Assembly (NCBI GenBank): GCA_022592435.1
Contig: JABYQS010000030.1
Location: 124,001-188,000 of the forward strand
Length of the DNA stretch: 64,000 nt
Source: Cerioporus squamosus
Taxonomy: Eukaryota; Basidiomycota; Agaricomycetes; Polyporales; Polyporaceae
Direction of reading: 5' to 3'
This document shows, one piece after another, positions 23,924 to 35,006 of the stretch. Every line of letters starts with the position of its first letter. The stretch's first letter is position 1. A program made the translations under genes and the position numbers. The notes below the pieces were generated by a model. That model was not told the DNA's origin. It did no database searches and saw only the letters and a program-made list of their open reading frames with translations.

Positions 23924-25222
23924 ATGATGTTGACTTCGCCCCAGCAGAAAGCCCTCTTCGTCCAGTCGAAGCAAGGCGAGTTCGCAGTCGGGACCCGCGA
24001 AGTACCAAAGCCTGGTCCATCCGACATTCTCGTAAGGAACGAGGCGGCGGGCCTGAACCCGGTCGACTGGAAGATCCAGACATTCGGCATGGCGGAGACG
24101 TACCCGGTCATCCTCGGACACGACGCGGCGGGCGTCGTAGAGGCCGTCGGGGAGGACGTCATCGCGTTCGCGCGGGGAGACAGGGTCCTCTACCAGGGGT
24201 TCTCGGAGCCGGACGACCGTGCGTGTTTTCAGCAGTATACGTTGATCGACGCTGGACTGGCCGCCAAGGTTGGGAGTTTCCGTGTCCCTCGGTGTCTGCG
24301 GGTGAGGTTTCAGGCTCATATCCTGAATAGCTTCCGGATACACTTTCCTTCGAAGAGGGCGCCACCCTGCCACTCGCGTTCACGACCGCCGCCATCGGGT
24401 TCTACTACAGGGCCGGTGGTCCTCTTCTCACTCCTCCATGGGCAGAAGGCGGGAGGGGCAAGTATAGAGACACGCCAATTGTTGTGCTGGGCGGGGCTAG
24501 CACTGCAGGTTCACTCGGTGAGCTCCACATCGACACACAACTGAGAAACATGCACTCATACCTCTACACTTGCCCAATGTCTCCGCAGCGATCCAATTCG
24601 CGAGGCTCTCCGGATTCGCACCCATCATCACGACAGCCTCTATCAAGAACACCGCTCTCCTGCAGTCGTACGGAGCGGCGCACGTCCTCGACCGCACCCT
24701 GTCCGCAGACGCCCTCAAGGCCGAAGTGGCGAAGATCACGGTGGCGGGCGGCAGACAAGTGGCCCTCGTGTACGACGCCGTGTCCGTTCCGGAGACGCAA
24801 GCCGCGGGGTACGGGTTGCTCGCGCCGGAGGGGAAGCTCCTCACGTTGCTCCCGCCGAAGATCAAGGAGACGAGCGAGGGCCGCGCGGTCGTGCAAGTGA
24901 GCGGGGTGATCCAGTTCCCGATGAACGTCGGCTTCGGGAGGGAGCTGTTCCCAAAGCTCTCCGCGCTGCTCGAGTCGGGCGACATAGAGGTAAGTCGTGG
25001 ACCCTTGCAATGCGTCTCGTCGAGGATCGGGACACTCACCTCTTCTGACAGCCGCTCCGATATGAACTTGTTCCTGGGGGATTGGAGGGTGTTCCACATG
25101 GGTTGGAGAAGCTGAAGAACAATGAGGTCAGCGCGGCGAAACTCGTTGTCCGTCCGTCCGAGGGATATAATCCGAGTCTAGAGCTCCGCAGCTCGCCTGT
25201 ATCGCCTCGAGAGCCATCGTGA
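23924..25222 (+). CDS. CipB-like MDR oxidoreductase, copy C2
   Basis: This encodes a 367-residue MDR protein. Exons are 23924-24268, 24331-24517, 24589-24989 and 25052-25222, all in frame with GT-AG borders; the first donor (gttggg) is a weak match to consensus. Features are QQKALFVQSKQGEFAVGTRE, GHDAAGVVEAVG, LPDTLSFEEGATLPLAF and the Rossmann motif GGASTAGSL at about residues 169-177. The second exon is 187 nt, as in C1. The final exon is 171 nt instead of the 120 nt seen in all other copies, because the usual stop after RPSE is absent and the frame runs on for about 17 residues. Two adjacent ATGs (23924, 23927) could serve as start. The gene is otherwise intact. Confidence 0.85.
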
Positions 25223-25419
25223 TTTCGGATTCTGACTCTGTATGATTTGATTAGATCAGCGTACTGGTACGTCTTCTGTACATGTTGGCAAGGCGTGCTC
25301 TGGCCGTCCGTAATTCAGGGCATACAGTGGACAACGGGCCTAGTTCTCACGTGTTTCGTTCTGTGGTCTAGGGAGCACAACTGGGGTGCCTAGAGCAATC
25401 GAGTCATGGACTCGTACGC

Positions 25420-26755
25420 TCAGACGGTCTCCGGAGGACGGACGACCAGCTTGACACCGCTAACCTGGTTGGCCTTCAGGCGTTCCAGGCCTCCCGGGAT
25501 GCCGTTCAAGCCTCCCTCCAACACCTCAACCCTATTCGGCTGTCGCAGTCAAACCACTCCGATCAGCATCCGTCAAGCAGGTCACCGAGAAATGCATATA
25601 CTCACCACGACGACGCCGGTCCTCAGCCAATCCTCCAGTCTCGCATACAGTTCCACTCCAAGCTTCTTGTTCCCGGGAGACTGCAGATCCGCGACGGGAT
25701 AGGCGACCTTCTTCGATCCCCCGTCGCGCTTCACCTTCTCCGCCAGTATCGCATAGGCGAAGTAGTTCGTGCCGACCAGCGCGCCCCCAGGTGCGAGGGC
25801 ATCGTATGCCACGTGCTGCGTCGTCTCGTCCGCGATCGCGTCGTACGCGTATGTGATAGGGTGGCCGGCCGTGAGCGTTTGGAGCTCCGTCGCGATGGCC
25901 TCCGGGGAGAGCGAGCGGTCGAGAACGTGTGTAGCCCCCAGCGACTTGAGGTAATCAGCGTGCTTCAGAGACGACGTGGCGATGATCGGCGAGAAGCCTT
26001 GGAATTTGGCAAGCTGGATGGCTGTTCGACGTGGTCGGGTGTGAGCGTGCCGACGCAGTTCATGTTGTGAGGATGGGGAGTCGTACCGTACTGTCCGACG
26101 GAGGACGAGCCGCCGACAATGAACGCGGCCTGTCCTTTGAACTTCGTCAAGCCGCCCTCCTCCCAAGGGGCAGGAAAGTCGACAGAGCGGGCATCCGGTC
26201 CATGCGCCCAGATACCGGTCGCAACGGTCGCAATACAGACTGGGATGGAAGCAGCCTGCTCGAACGTGACATTCTCCGGAATCTACCACGCAGGCGGTCA
26301 GAATAACGCCCCTCCCCAGAGGTGCATCAAGCGCACCTTCGCGACGTTCTCCGCGGGTTGAACGCTATATTGCTGAAACGTCGCCCGTTCCGGCTTCTTG
26401 ATTCCGCCTGGGAAGAGGCTTGCGACGCGGAGGAGGACGATGATGTGAGCCGCCCCATCAGAGTGAAGCGTGCTTGCGAATACTCACACTCTGTCGCCTT
26501 TCGCAAGATTCTTGACCTGCGACCCGACCTCCTCTACGACACCCGCGCCGTCGAGCCCGGATATGTACGGGTACGTGCCGCCAATCGCGGTCACCCCGTA
26601 CTCCTGGACCTTCCAATCTCCGGGGTTCAGTGCGGCGGCGATGACCTTGACAAGGACGTCGTCTGGGCCGGGAGTTGGTACGGGCCAGTTGCTGAAAAGT
26701 TGTATCGCTCGCCCTCTGCGGGTAGGCCAAGCGCTTTCTGAGTAGTAGGAGCCAT
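25420..26755 (-). pseudogene. MDR copy A2 with an N-terminal frameshift
   Basis: Exons are 26755-26488, 26418-26337, 26282-26087, 26021-25606 and 25539-25420. Exons 3-5 have the same lengths as their A1 counterparts (196, 416, 120). The start codon at 26755 opens MAPTTQKALGLP, as in A1, but the coding stretch up to NWPVPTPGP is one base shorter than in A1, so the frame is lost after about 16 codons. The remainder is clean: GLDGAGVVEEVG, IPENVTFEQAAS, GGSSSVGQY, SLGATHVLDRS and the tail RPPETV. No upstream ATG in the downstream frame exists, and the stretch contains no GT that could start a rescuing intron. It is either a one-base consensus error in an otherwise good gene or a very young pseudogene. 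Confidence 0.8.
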
Positions 26756-26820
26756 GGGAGGTGTAGGTATTGTCCTGAGAGTTGGAGACTACGACCAAAA
26801 GGCAGGCAGTAGAACCGCGT

Positions 26821-26830
26821 TATTTATAAC
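26821..26830 (-). promoter_or_regulatory. TATA-like element of MDR gene A2
   Basis: On the minus strand this reads gttataaata, about 65 bases before the A2 ATG at 26755. Its position argues that translation begins at that ATG and not further upstream. Confidence 0.5.
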
Positions 26831-26884
26831 AGGACTCTGTCGATAAATAAGTACGACTGCCAAGCCTTCGTCTGTGCACGGCGA

Positions 26885-27070
26885 GCGGTGGGTCAGTGTA
26901 GAGACACATCGGATTTGAGGTGGCTCTCACCTGGTTCGCAAACCATAGGCGGCATGGTTCAACAAGTCTTCGTGGAGAATATCGGGCTCAAAGGAAGTGA
27001 TGGCAGGCCTATACTTGGCCACACGCGACATCGGACATAGCACATAAGGTAGATCGCTGACAAATCAAAG
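26885..27070 (+). repeat. duplicated upstream module, copy 3 (partial)
   Basis: This shorter copy of the module found at 2515-2965 and 22685-23120 lies upstream of A2. It shares ggtggctctcacctg, the stretch around atcgggctc-aaggaagtgatgg, gcgacatcggacatag and gatcgctgacaaat. It is more diverged and ends at about 27070. Confidence 0.7.
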
Positions 27071-28442
27071 TCGGAACGGCTACCAAGACGAAAATCCAGC
27101 CTTGTCAGTCCGATCAATGCGCACAAGGGACAACGGATCCATACACACTACAAGGTTGAGGAGGAGTTGTGCAGTGACCGGGACGTCGACCTGGTGGCAG
27201 TACTGTGGAGGAGGAGGAAGGAGGAGGAGCTCGACGCTGAGCTGCAGTAAGTAGGCTGCAGTCGGGCGGCGGGCCGAGGTCGGGAGCGCGCGTCTACGGC
27301 ACCCTCTCCTCGTCCTTCCCTGAACCTCCTCTACCCTCCCAACTACTTCCGGTACGGTAACGCTGTGTAATTCCTGCAAGGATCACTCCGAGGAGATATA
27401 TACAAGCTCTTGGATTGCTTTAGCTTCCTTGGGACCTGAGCGACGCTCTCGCATCATCGAGACCTACGACTTGGACCTAGCCATGATTCGACACCACCAC
27501 TGCCGGTCCTCGTCTGAGAGTATCTTCCCCTTGACCATCTTCGGTCGTCTTCGCGACATACGACACATACTCTATCCGAGAGGTGACCTCGTATATAGGA
27601 GTGACACATGTTTGCGCACCTCATGATTGTACGGGGAACTTCAACGTCGTCCCTTCCCTGCCATTCACCTGAAGACCATGTCGACTCGCCCCAGGGACTG
27701 ACATGATGATATGAACACCAAGCGTTACTCATGGTACGTCGTGTTCTTATTCCTTTCCCCCGTGTCGGGTGGATTGTTCGCCGTGATTTGTCAATACCCT
27801 TGACCGCTCCCTGTCTCGACTCCGTTTAGGGCTCATTCCATCCTTCCAGTCCTTCTCCAGGCTCTACAAATAATTTCAGCATTCTCCCCGAGCTGCATCA
27901 CTGAAATGGACTCCGACACAGACATGCATGTACTTCTGCTGGCTGGGGGCACTCGACGAGGGTAAGTCCGTACGCCCGGAAGTATGCCCATCTGTACCCA
28001 TCTGAGGAGCTACACACTTGCAGTCCCGGCTTACGGTGGGGATGCACTACACCGGAACTCTGCTCACGACTGTCGTGCACAGTATTTTCGTCATCCGAAG
28101 CAATGTCCCGGCCAAGCTGCAACCCCGACCCCATCACAGCATCGTCGATCAACAACAGCACGTACAGTATGTACCTCCAGACCCTTGTCCGGTCTTTCAA
28201 ATACGTCTGAACGGCCGACCAACCGACGCACGCAGCAAGCACATGCATGATGGCGGCCTGTTCAGCCCTATGTAGCTCTGTCTAGGCTGTCCATGTCCGC
28301 GTCACGGTCGGAGGCTCGGAGCTACTCAGCTAGCATCTGCATAGCCAAACCCACATCGTCGTTGTGGTATAAAATGCGGCGCGTCGATCGAGTATCAGTA
28401 CAATCATCGTCTCCACTTCTCAGAAAACATATCCATCTCCAC
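27071..28442. other. intergenic stretch without a supported gene
   Basis: No exon of a known family was recognised. The sequence just before 28443 holds a short tataaaat run at about 28369-28376, which may be the promoter of the following secreted-protein gene. Confidence 0.45.
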
Positions 28443-29075
28443 ATGAAGTCCTTCGCCGCCCTCTTCGCCGCCGTCGCTGTTACCGTAACCCTTCGTCGCA
28501 GCCGACTTCGTACCCGCAGGCTCCGCCGCACACTTCTTCTCCACCCAGAGTACGCTGCCTACCCTCTTCCTCATCCACCCACAACGATAGCTAACAGCAC
28601 CCCACCACAGACACCTCCCTCGTCTTCGCGCCTGAAGCCGGCTCGGAAGACGCCAGCCTCGTCGCGGCCCTCCCAGGCGACGGCACGGGGCACGACATCA
28701 CCGCGCTCTTCGTGACGTCCGGCCTGGGGTCCCCGGACAGATCGTGTACGCGGACTGGTGCGTCACCGCTCGGGGCGTCGTGCCCGGATCCTCGCACCAG
28801 ACACTATACATTGAGGACTGCGATTCCGAGGACGACGCGCAGCTCTGGACGGTCAACGAGGCGCCCGCGACGGTCTCGAACGCGGACGGGAACTGCATCA
28901 CGCTCGGGAGGGCGGCGCGGGCGTACCTGTGAGTATATTACTATTGTTCTTGCTTTCGGGCTATTGCGTTCGAAGTGCTGGTGCTGATGCGAGTATGGGA
29001 TAGGTGACGCTTGGGAAGTGCACGTCCGCGCTTCTTCACCTCCAGACTTGGGACCCCAAGCCCGTTCCCGCGTGA
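28443..29075 (+). pseudogene. small secreted protein gene, frameshifted
   Basis: The frame opens with a typical signal peptide, MKSFAALFAAVAVTVT. One extra C in a CCC run then shifts it away from the natural continuation FVAADFVPAGSAAHFFSTQS. A second exon reads TSLVFAPEAGSEDASLVAAL and then needs another shift to continue with GQIVYADWCVTARGVVPG. This is followed by LYIEDCDSEDDAQLW and ADGNCITLGRAARAY, and after an intron by VTLGKCTSALLHLQTWD. The CxxLG, LGKC and QxW pattern resembles a ricin-B-like beta-trefoil repeat, so a secreted lectin-like protein is possible but unproven. At least two frame breaks, and a last junction that does not join in frame, make it non-coding as given. Confidence 0.55.
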
Positions 29076-29473
29076 AACGACTCGGCATAGAGCCGGGAGT
29101 CTCGATTGCGTATTCCCAGGACCGTCTTGCAAGTGGGACTGTACGGAACATCGAATGATGTATATCGGACTATGCGGACGTGACAATACGTATGGTACGA
29201 AGAGATGTTTAATGAACTTCACGTCCACATGCGCGCGTGTTCGTGCCACTAGTATGGTTATGCGATTATATACGTGTGATGCCCCTAGCAGTCGAGGGTT
29301 CCACTTCGCTGTCGTCCGAAGGCACATGGATGCAGTCCTCCGTGACCCCTGTTCAGGTTCGCAGGCAAATACACGCACGGAATAGCAGAACAAAGGCTCG
29401 TATATCGACGCCGTTCCGACCCATTGGGCGAGTGTAAGTACACAATACGTCAGAACAGTCCTTGCCCGCGATT

Positions 29474-30906
29474 TCACGCCGTCTCCTGAGGACGTGCTAC
29501 GAGCTTCGTCCCGCTGACCTTGAAGGCTTCGAGCCTCGCGAGCCCGTCCGCGATCCCAGCAAGGCCGCCAGGCAACACCTCGACCCTGTTCGGCTGTGTG
29601 AATACCGATTCCCAAGTCAGCATTCAACGTTTGACGATGCCCACGAACTACCGACCTTGATGACGCCCTTCTCGAGCCACTCCGTCAGCCGCGCATACAT
29701 CTCCTCGCCGCACTTCCTGTTGTCCGGATGGTGCACGTTCCCAAACACGCCCGAGACGCGCTTCGCGTCCCCCTCCTTCTTGAGCTCTGCGGGGATGACC
29801 TCGGGCCACGAGCACGACCGCGCCGCCCGGGGCGGCCGCCTGGTGCGAGCGCCTGGGTGTCCGCGAGGGAGATGGCGTCGTAGACGAACTCGAGCGGCTT
29901 GCCGGCGCTGAGCTTGGGGAGCTCGGCGAGGATGGCGACGCGGGGAGCGTGCGGTCGAGGATGTGCGTCGCGCCGAGGGAGGCGAGGAGGGTGGTGTTGT
30001 GGGGCGAGGCGGTGGTGATGATGGGCGAAAAGTTCGCGAGCTTGGCGATCTGGATGGCTGGCAGGGAGAGGAATCAGCAAGGATGATGAGTAGCGCGAGT
30101 CGCGTTGGGAAGATACCGTATTGGCCCACGGAGGACGAGCCGCCGATGATGAAGGCGGGCTTGCCGGCATATTGGGATGTGCCGCCCTCGGCCCAGGGAG
30201 GGGGTGAAGCGCAGGGATTTGTCCGAGTTAGGTCTGGTTGTAGAGCGCGAGCACGACGGTGGCCAGGCCGAGCGGGATGGATGCGGCCTCGTCGAATGAG
30301 ATGTTGTCCGGGATCTGCACGCCGGATCCGTATAGTGAGGAAACCTTTCCCTGGACCAGTCGGAATTGGAAACAGACACGGACATACCTTCGCGTAATTG
30401 CGGCCGGCACGAGGCAGTATTGCTGGAACGTTGCGAGTTCGTTGGCGAAGTAGCCCTGGAAGACGCTGTTCCAAAGACAGTCAGATGAATGGAACTCTCT
30501 TCATGCTGCTGCGCCTTCTGCACTTCTGTCTGCGACCGCACGTCTCGTACGCATTTCCGCACAGAAGGTGGCGTCGGACAAAGTAGCAGCGAAGCCCTGC
30601 TGCTGCAGCCCGAGCACCGTGAGGATGCATCTTACGACACGCACATTCTGTCGCCTTTCGCGAGCGTGGTGACATCCGCACCGACCTCCTCGACGATCCC
30701 TGCGCCGTCCGTGCCGGAGATGAAGGGGTACGACTGGATGATGGAAGAGAAGGGCGAGTCGACGAGCTTCCAGTCGATCGGGTTCAGCGCTGCTGAACGA
30801 CCTTCACGAGGACGTCCTTGGGACCCGGGCGTGGGATCGGCGCCTCACCGACGACCCATTGGCCTGCGCGCGCGGTGAGATACAGGGCTTTCTGCGTTCC
30901 AGACAT
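29474..30906 (-). pseudogene. MDR copy B3, heavily frameshifted
   Basis: This begins MSGTQKALYLTARAGQWVVG at 30906 and ends in the conserved 120 nt exon (29593-29474) with tail RPQETA. One base is missing before the codons for LNPIDW, creating a stop. Further shifts occur after LATVVLALYNQT in exon 3 and around the LAELPKLSAGKPLEFVYDAI and LADTQAL stretches of exon 4. The remaining amino-acid sequence is still close to B1, so decay is by indels and not yet by substitutions. It is a pseudogene unless several of these indels are assembly errors. Confidence 0.85.
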
Positions 30907-31092
30907 TCGACCGGTAGGTGGGGGACGACGAGAAGGGGGAACCGTGGTGTCGGCCAGACCTGTTGCGGGAGTTGTGTCGCTGAAATAGTGCGGGTAGCCC
31001 ATGGGATAGTTGAACTTGTGTCCACCCTATGTGAACGGACACGGAGGTCCGGATACGATCTATTTGGCAGTTCGTCAGTTGGTGTGCACTGA

Positions 31093-32449
31093 GAGCTCCC
31101 GTAGAGATGAGAACGAGATTACCAAGCTGCTGAACGAGAAGGCTTATTGCTTGCTTCCGGCGGAGAAGACCTGCGCATCTTACTACTGAGGGAACAGGAG
31201 GAAGCGTGGTGGTGACTATGGCCGCGATGCTGACAGTTCAAGTTCATGGGTGAGGCCTGAGAATCGTCCTATTGATGCTGAGGTCCCAGGACGTACCAGA
31301 CAGACTAATGACCGCTGCCGCGAACACCTTGCTCACCACCATGCATCATGCATCAGAATTGGAGTGGTGCGTCGGATGCTGGTGCACGGTCAAGACAGAG
31401 TTATCGAGGACTGCAGGGGGACGGTTTGAACTCAGGCTGGACTCTGTAGTGGCGCGGCGGTATCGGCGGATCCCGAACGGGGGAGCGTCAGCGTCGCGCT
31501 GCGTCGCGGCCGTCGCGTCCGACTCCCAGTCGGCCCACCTGTAGCTTGCGTTCAACAGTCAACTCGAGCTACTTACCATCTGCTGTGTATACCACCATCG
31601 TCGAACATCCTTCAGGCTCAGGCTGTCTTTCCTGTACGTGTGCGACATGGAATGCTTCCAACTGCGAGCTCTCCCTTCGCTACTGCCGCCGCAACATACC
31701 TTGAAGTCAAGTGCAAATTGAGATCCAAGATGTTCTGTTTCTACCGTCAGTGCCGTGCCATTTGGCGAAGGATGGAGACCAGAGGGATTATAGTTGACTC
31801 AGGTAAGCGTATACATTGACAGGGCCGATGAGGTGGCACCAGTGGCATGATCGTATCAAGTTGAGCCGCTTCAGAAGTCCCCAGTCAAACTTTGCGGTGA
31901 GTACACTTGCCGACTGTATATGCGAACATAATCCGAACGGCAAGAAAGTGCAATGCGAGACAGTATCACAACCCCATACCGTGACCCGGCCCCAGGGACA
32001 AGAAGTTGACGCGCTCCCGGGATCTTTCACTGTCGTGCTTTCACGCGTGCCCTTCTGACCGGCAACTCTCTTCACACTCGCGCCCAGGAATAAGGCAGCA
32101 TGATTCGAAGCGCAATACTACCTCAGTACTTCTATCGACTCTGTTGGCCGGTGTCACAAAGCACAGTGCTACACGCTGTCAGCGCTGGAGGTGGACGTGC
32201 TTGGGTGTGTCCCGCGATCTGTCAAGGTAAGCAGCTACCAGGTTGAACCAACTGGGCCTAGTGAGCAGCAGGCTAACGTCTTAATGTCAACTCCGTGGGA
32301 AGTCCAACTCAGGACGAGCGATTGACAATTGTCCAGGATTGTGCGGATAGCGAGGAGGTGCCTTCACGGTGACCGCCGCACTAGTGAGTGTTCTCTGCGT
32401 ACTGCTGCGCTCGCCCATATCTTCATCTTCCTCGTTCATCACTCTGTAG
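31093..32449. other. intergenic stretch without a supported gene
   Basis: No recognisable gene lies between the B3 promoter side and the HET pseudogene. Frames on both strands are short and featureless. Confidence 0.45.
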
Positions 32450-34301
32450 ATGGCCCATACAGTCAACCCGCTCAAATCGTTCTCGTTATGTGACACCATC
32501 CAGGTGAGCGATCTCTAACCATTGATATCTTCTGAAACTGTCTGATGCTGGTCAGGCTTGCGCAGGAGCGGAAGACTATGGCGAGCTCGAGGATCGGCCT
32601 CTCCGTGTCCTTGCGTCTACAGCTCCTGGTGCCTCATACGAGCTGGTTCCCTATACTGGAGAGCCTTATGTCGCCATCAGTTACTGTTGGCCCAGCCATG
32701 ACTTCGAGCGCATCGGTGTCAGTAACAACCCCACCCAGATCGTCACTCCAGGGGGTGTCATACACTCTGAACACTTCTCGCAGTTCATGGCGCGGGCGAT
32801 CGAGGTCCACAGAGCGGAGATCGGTGTTCGTGCGGCCGTCTGGATAGACACCCACTGCATCAATCAGAGCGATGAGGAGGAGAAGAGGGCGCAGGTTGCG
32901 ATTCTCCACCGCATATACTCACACGCCCAGACGACTCTCATCGTGCTCGAGGACATCGCGCTCACTGCGGACGAGCAACGCGCACTCACGCGCTTCCGCA
33001 TATCCCAGGAGACCGTCGCCCTCGTCCGCCGCGTGACGTCCGCGAGGTGGGTTCACCCGTGCCTGGTGCTCGCAGGAGCTCTTCTGAGTACACGAACGGT
33101 CTTCTTCGTCCACGACGCGTCCAGCCCCGGAAATGCCATCCTCGTTCCTGCGGAGACGCTGTGGCACCTGATGGACGCCGCCCGGCACTACGATCGCTCT
33201 ATCCCCCTCTTCACGTCCCTCGTGGAGGCGTCGCGACAAACCTCAGACTCTTCGAGAAGAACATGGCGTATGCACTCAACATCGTGTACAAGCTCGGGTG
33301 CAGCGACGAATACGACAAGATCTCGCTCGTCTGCAACCTGATGCGCTTCACATATCGCTTCACCTCCCGTCCGAGTGCGTTTGGCGCGAACGCTCAGAGC
33401 CTCTCCACGCTACGCGTCAATGTGCTCAAGATGGCAATGTTATAGCCATCGACCGGAGGGAGTACTCCATGCTGCTGGCGACCCAGGTCCTGGGAACCCG
33501 CTTCAAGGACAGCCCGGCTTTGGGTGGGCTGGAGTTCCTGTGGCAGGAGACAGGATCTCGGAGATCTGGGCGGCGAAGGACTACGAGGTTGAGCGGATCG
33601 CGATATCGTGAACGACACCGGACTCGTCGTGCGCGGTATCGTCGCGCAAGTCTTACAGGAGTATACATGGGTCATCCATCGGGATGCTGGTGGTCTACAT
33701 GTCACTGTGGACACGCAGACGGCGGGCGGTCTCTTCCATCCCCATGGTTCACACAGCTCTTGGACGACTACGCGCGACGCTCAGGCACTGCACGACATGC
33801 TCCTCGCCCTTGCCTCTGCTGGCAGAACAAGCCGGGTCCGACATAGAGCTCCACGCCCGTGTCGCTATCGCGTACCTCCTCGCAGAGCCCGACTACCAAT
33901 ACCAACCCGAGCCTATGTCTGGAGATCCGAGAGCGCTTCTGCAGGACGTGCTTGGAGAAGCGGTCGGACGGTTGCGCGATATCGCGAGCGCAATGAAGTT
34001 CGTCTGGCGCACCGAGGATCGTGCATCGTTCAGCACCATCCTGCTGAGCGAGGGGAGCATCCTCCTCGTGAGCGGGAACGCTACCGACCTTCCTGGCGGC
34101 TTGTCTGGAAAGACGCTGTTCCAACCCTTCGTCGTCCGCCCCAAACTCTTCTCTACTCCTATGGTGTTGACCGCGAACTCGATGGTCCTCGAAGGTTCAC
34201 TCTTGCCTGACGGGACGCATAGATGTGTCGGCTGTGTGAGGGGGCTGGGGATGATCTCGGAGACGCACCTAGGTGCTGAACAGCAGCTGCGGATCATCTG
34301 A
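32450..34301 (+). pseudogene. HET-domain protein gene, multiply frameshifted
   Basis: Exon 1 (32450-32503) encodes MAHTVNPLKSFSLCDTIQ; an intron with acceptor at 32553-32555 leads to the main exon. The HET (heterokaryon incompatibility) signature is clear: YVAISYCWPSHDF, then AAVWIDTHCINQSDEEEKRA and ILHRIYSHAQTTLIVLED. Downstream the reading continues as coding-like sequence, but only by changing frame at about 33230 (LFTSLVEA to NLRLFEKNMAYALNIVYKLG), 33430 (LRVNVLKMA to VIAIDRREYSMLLATQV), 33550, 33605 and 33815 (to LLAEQAGSDIELHARVAIAY). It ends with LGAEQQLRII at 34301. HET proteins trigger cell death on fusion of incompatible hyphae. Five or more shifts with little substitution decay suggest recent loss or poor consensus. 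Confidence 0.75.
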
Positions 34302-35006
34302 ACCTTCTTCGGAGGCGTGTCAAGTGGCACAAGGATGTGCGTGAGATATGTGCGCGTGCGGGAAGGCGATCTGTCAACCAATGTCAATGTAGGTTACAAG
34401 GGGAAGTCTGGGGAGGCTCTATTCTCGTTACATCGCCACGACTTCTCTTGTCATGCTGTCCAGACGACTCTCCCTCTGCAAGCAAGTGCACTCCTTGGAT
34501 CCACCATCCTATGCTCGCTTCCACAATCGTCTGCACTGTCCTTGTCCTCGCCTGTCCTGGTCTTGGCTCGTCCTCGTGCCCGAGGTCTAAGTACAGCCGG
34601 TACCTCATGTCGTTCAAGCGCTACGCCCGAAGACCGTAATCATTGTACTTCTTCGTGGACGTCTGCGCCCTTGAAGCACACAGCCACTCACCGACAAGGA
34701 TGTTCGCCCCGCACACCCGCCGCCCGGACCAGGGCCTTGTGGAAGTCGTTCGACCTCCTCGGCAACGATCACTTATTCAATTGTTGGACACGCGCGATCT
34801 GGACGGGCGGGCACAGTGCAGGAGCGCGGGCGTCATGAACACCTTCCGGACGTAACATCGCCACGCGAAGCAGGGTCGTATGTGGATCCCATATATAACA
34901 CATGCCGTTCATGCTCTGCCTGGTCTTGGAAACGACCCTCGACCCTTCCACTGACTCTCAGCTACCTATAAGGTCTTCGTATGCTCATCAGAGCGAAGGG
35001 CAGACC
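34302..35006. other. intergenic stretch without a supported gene
   Basis: Nothing recognisable lies between the HET pseudogene and the membrane-protein pseudogene. A catatatata-like run near 34890 may be a TATA box for the latter. Confidence 0.4.

Noticed and set aside
26756..26798. Upstream start that would rescue the frame of MDR A2
   Set aside because: The frame there begins with a TTG and has no ATG, and the TATA-like run at 26821-26830 leaves too little room for a leader. The ATG at 26755 matches A1.
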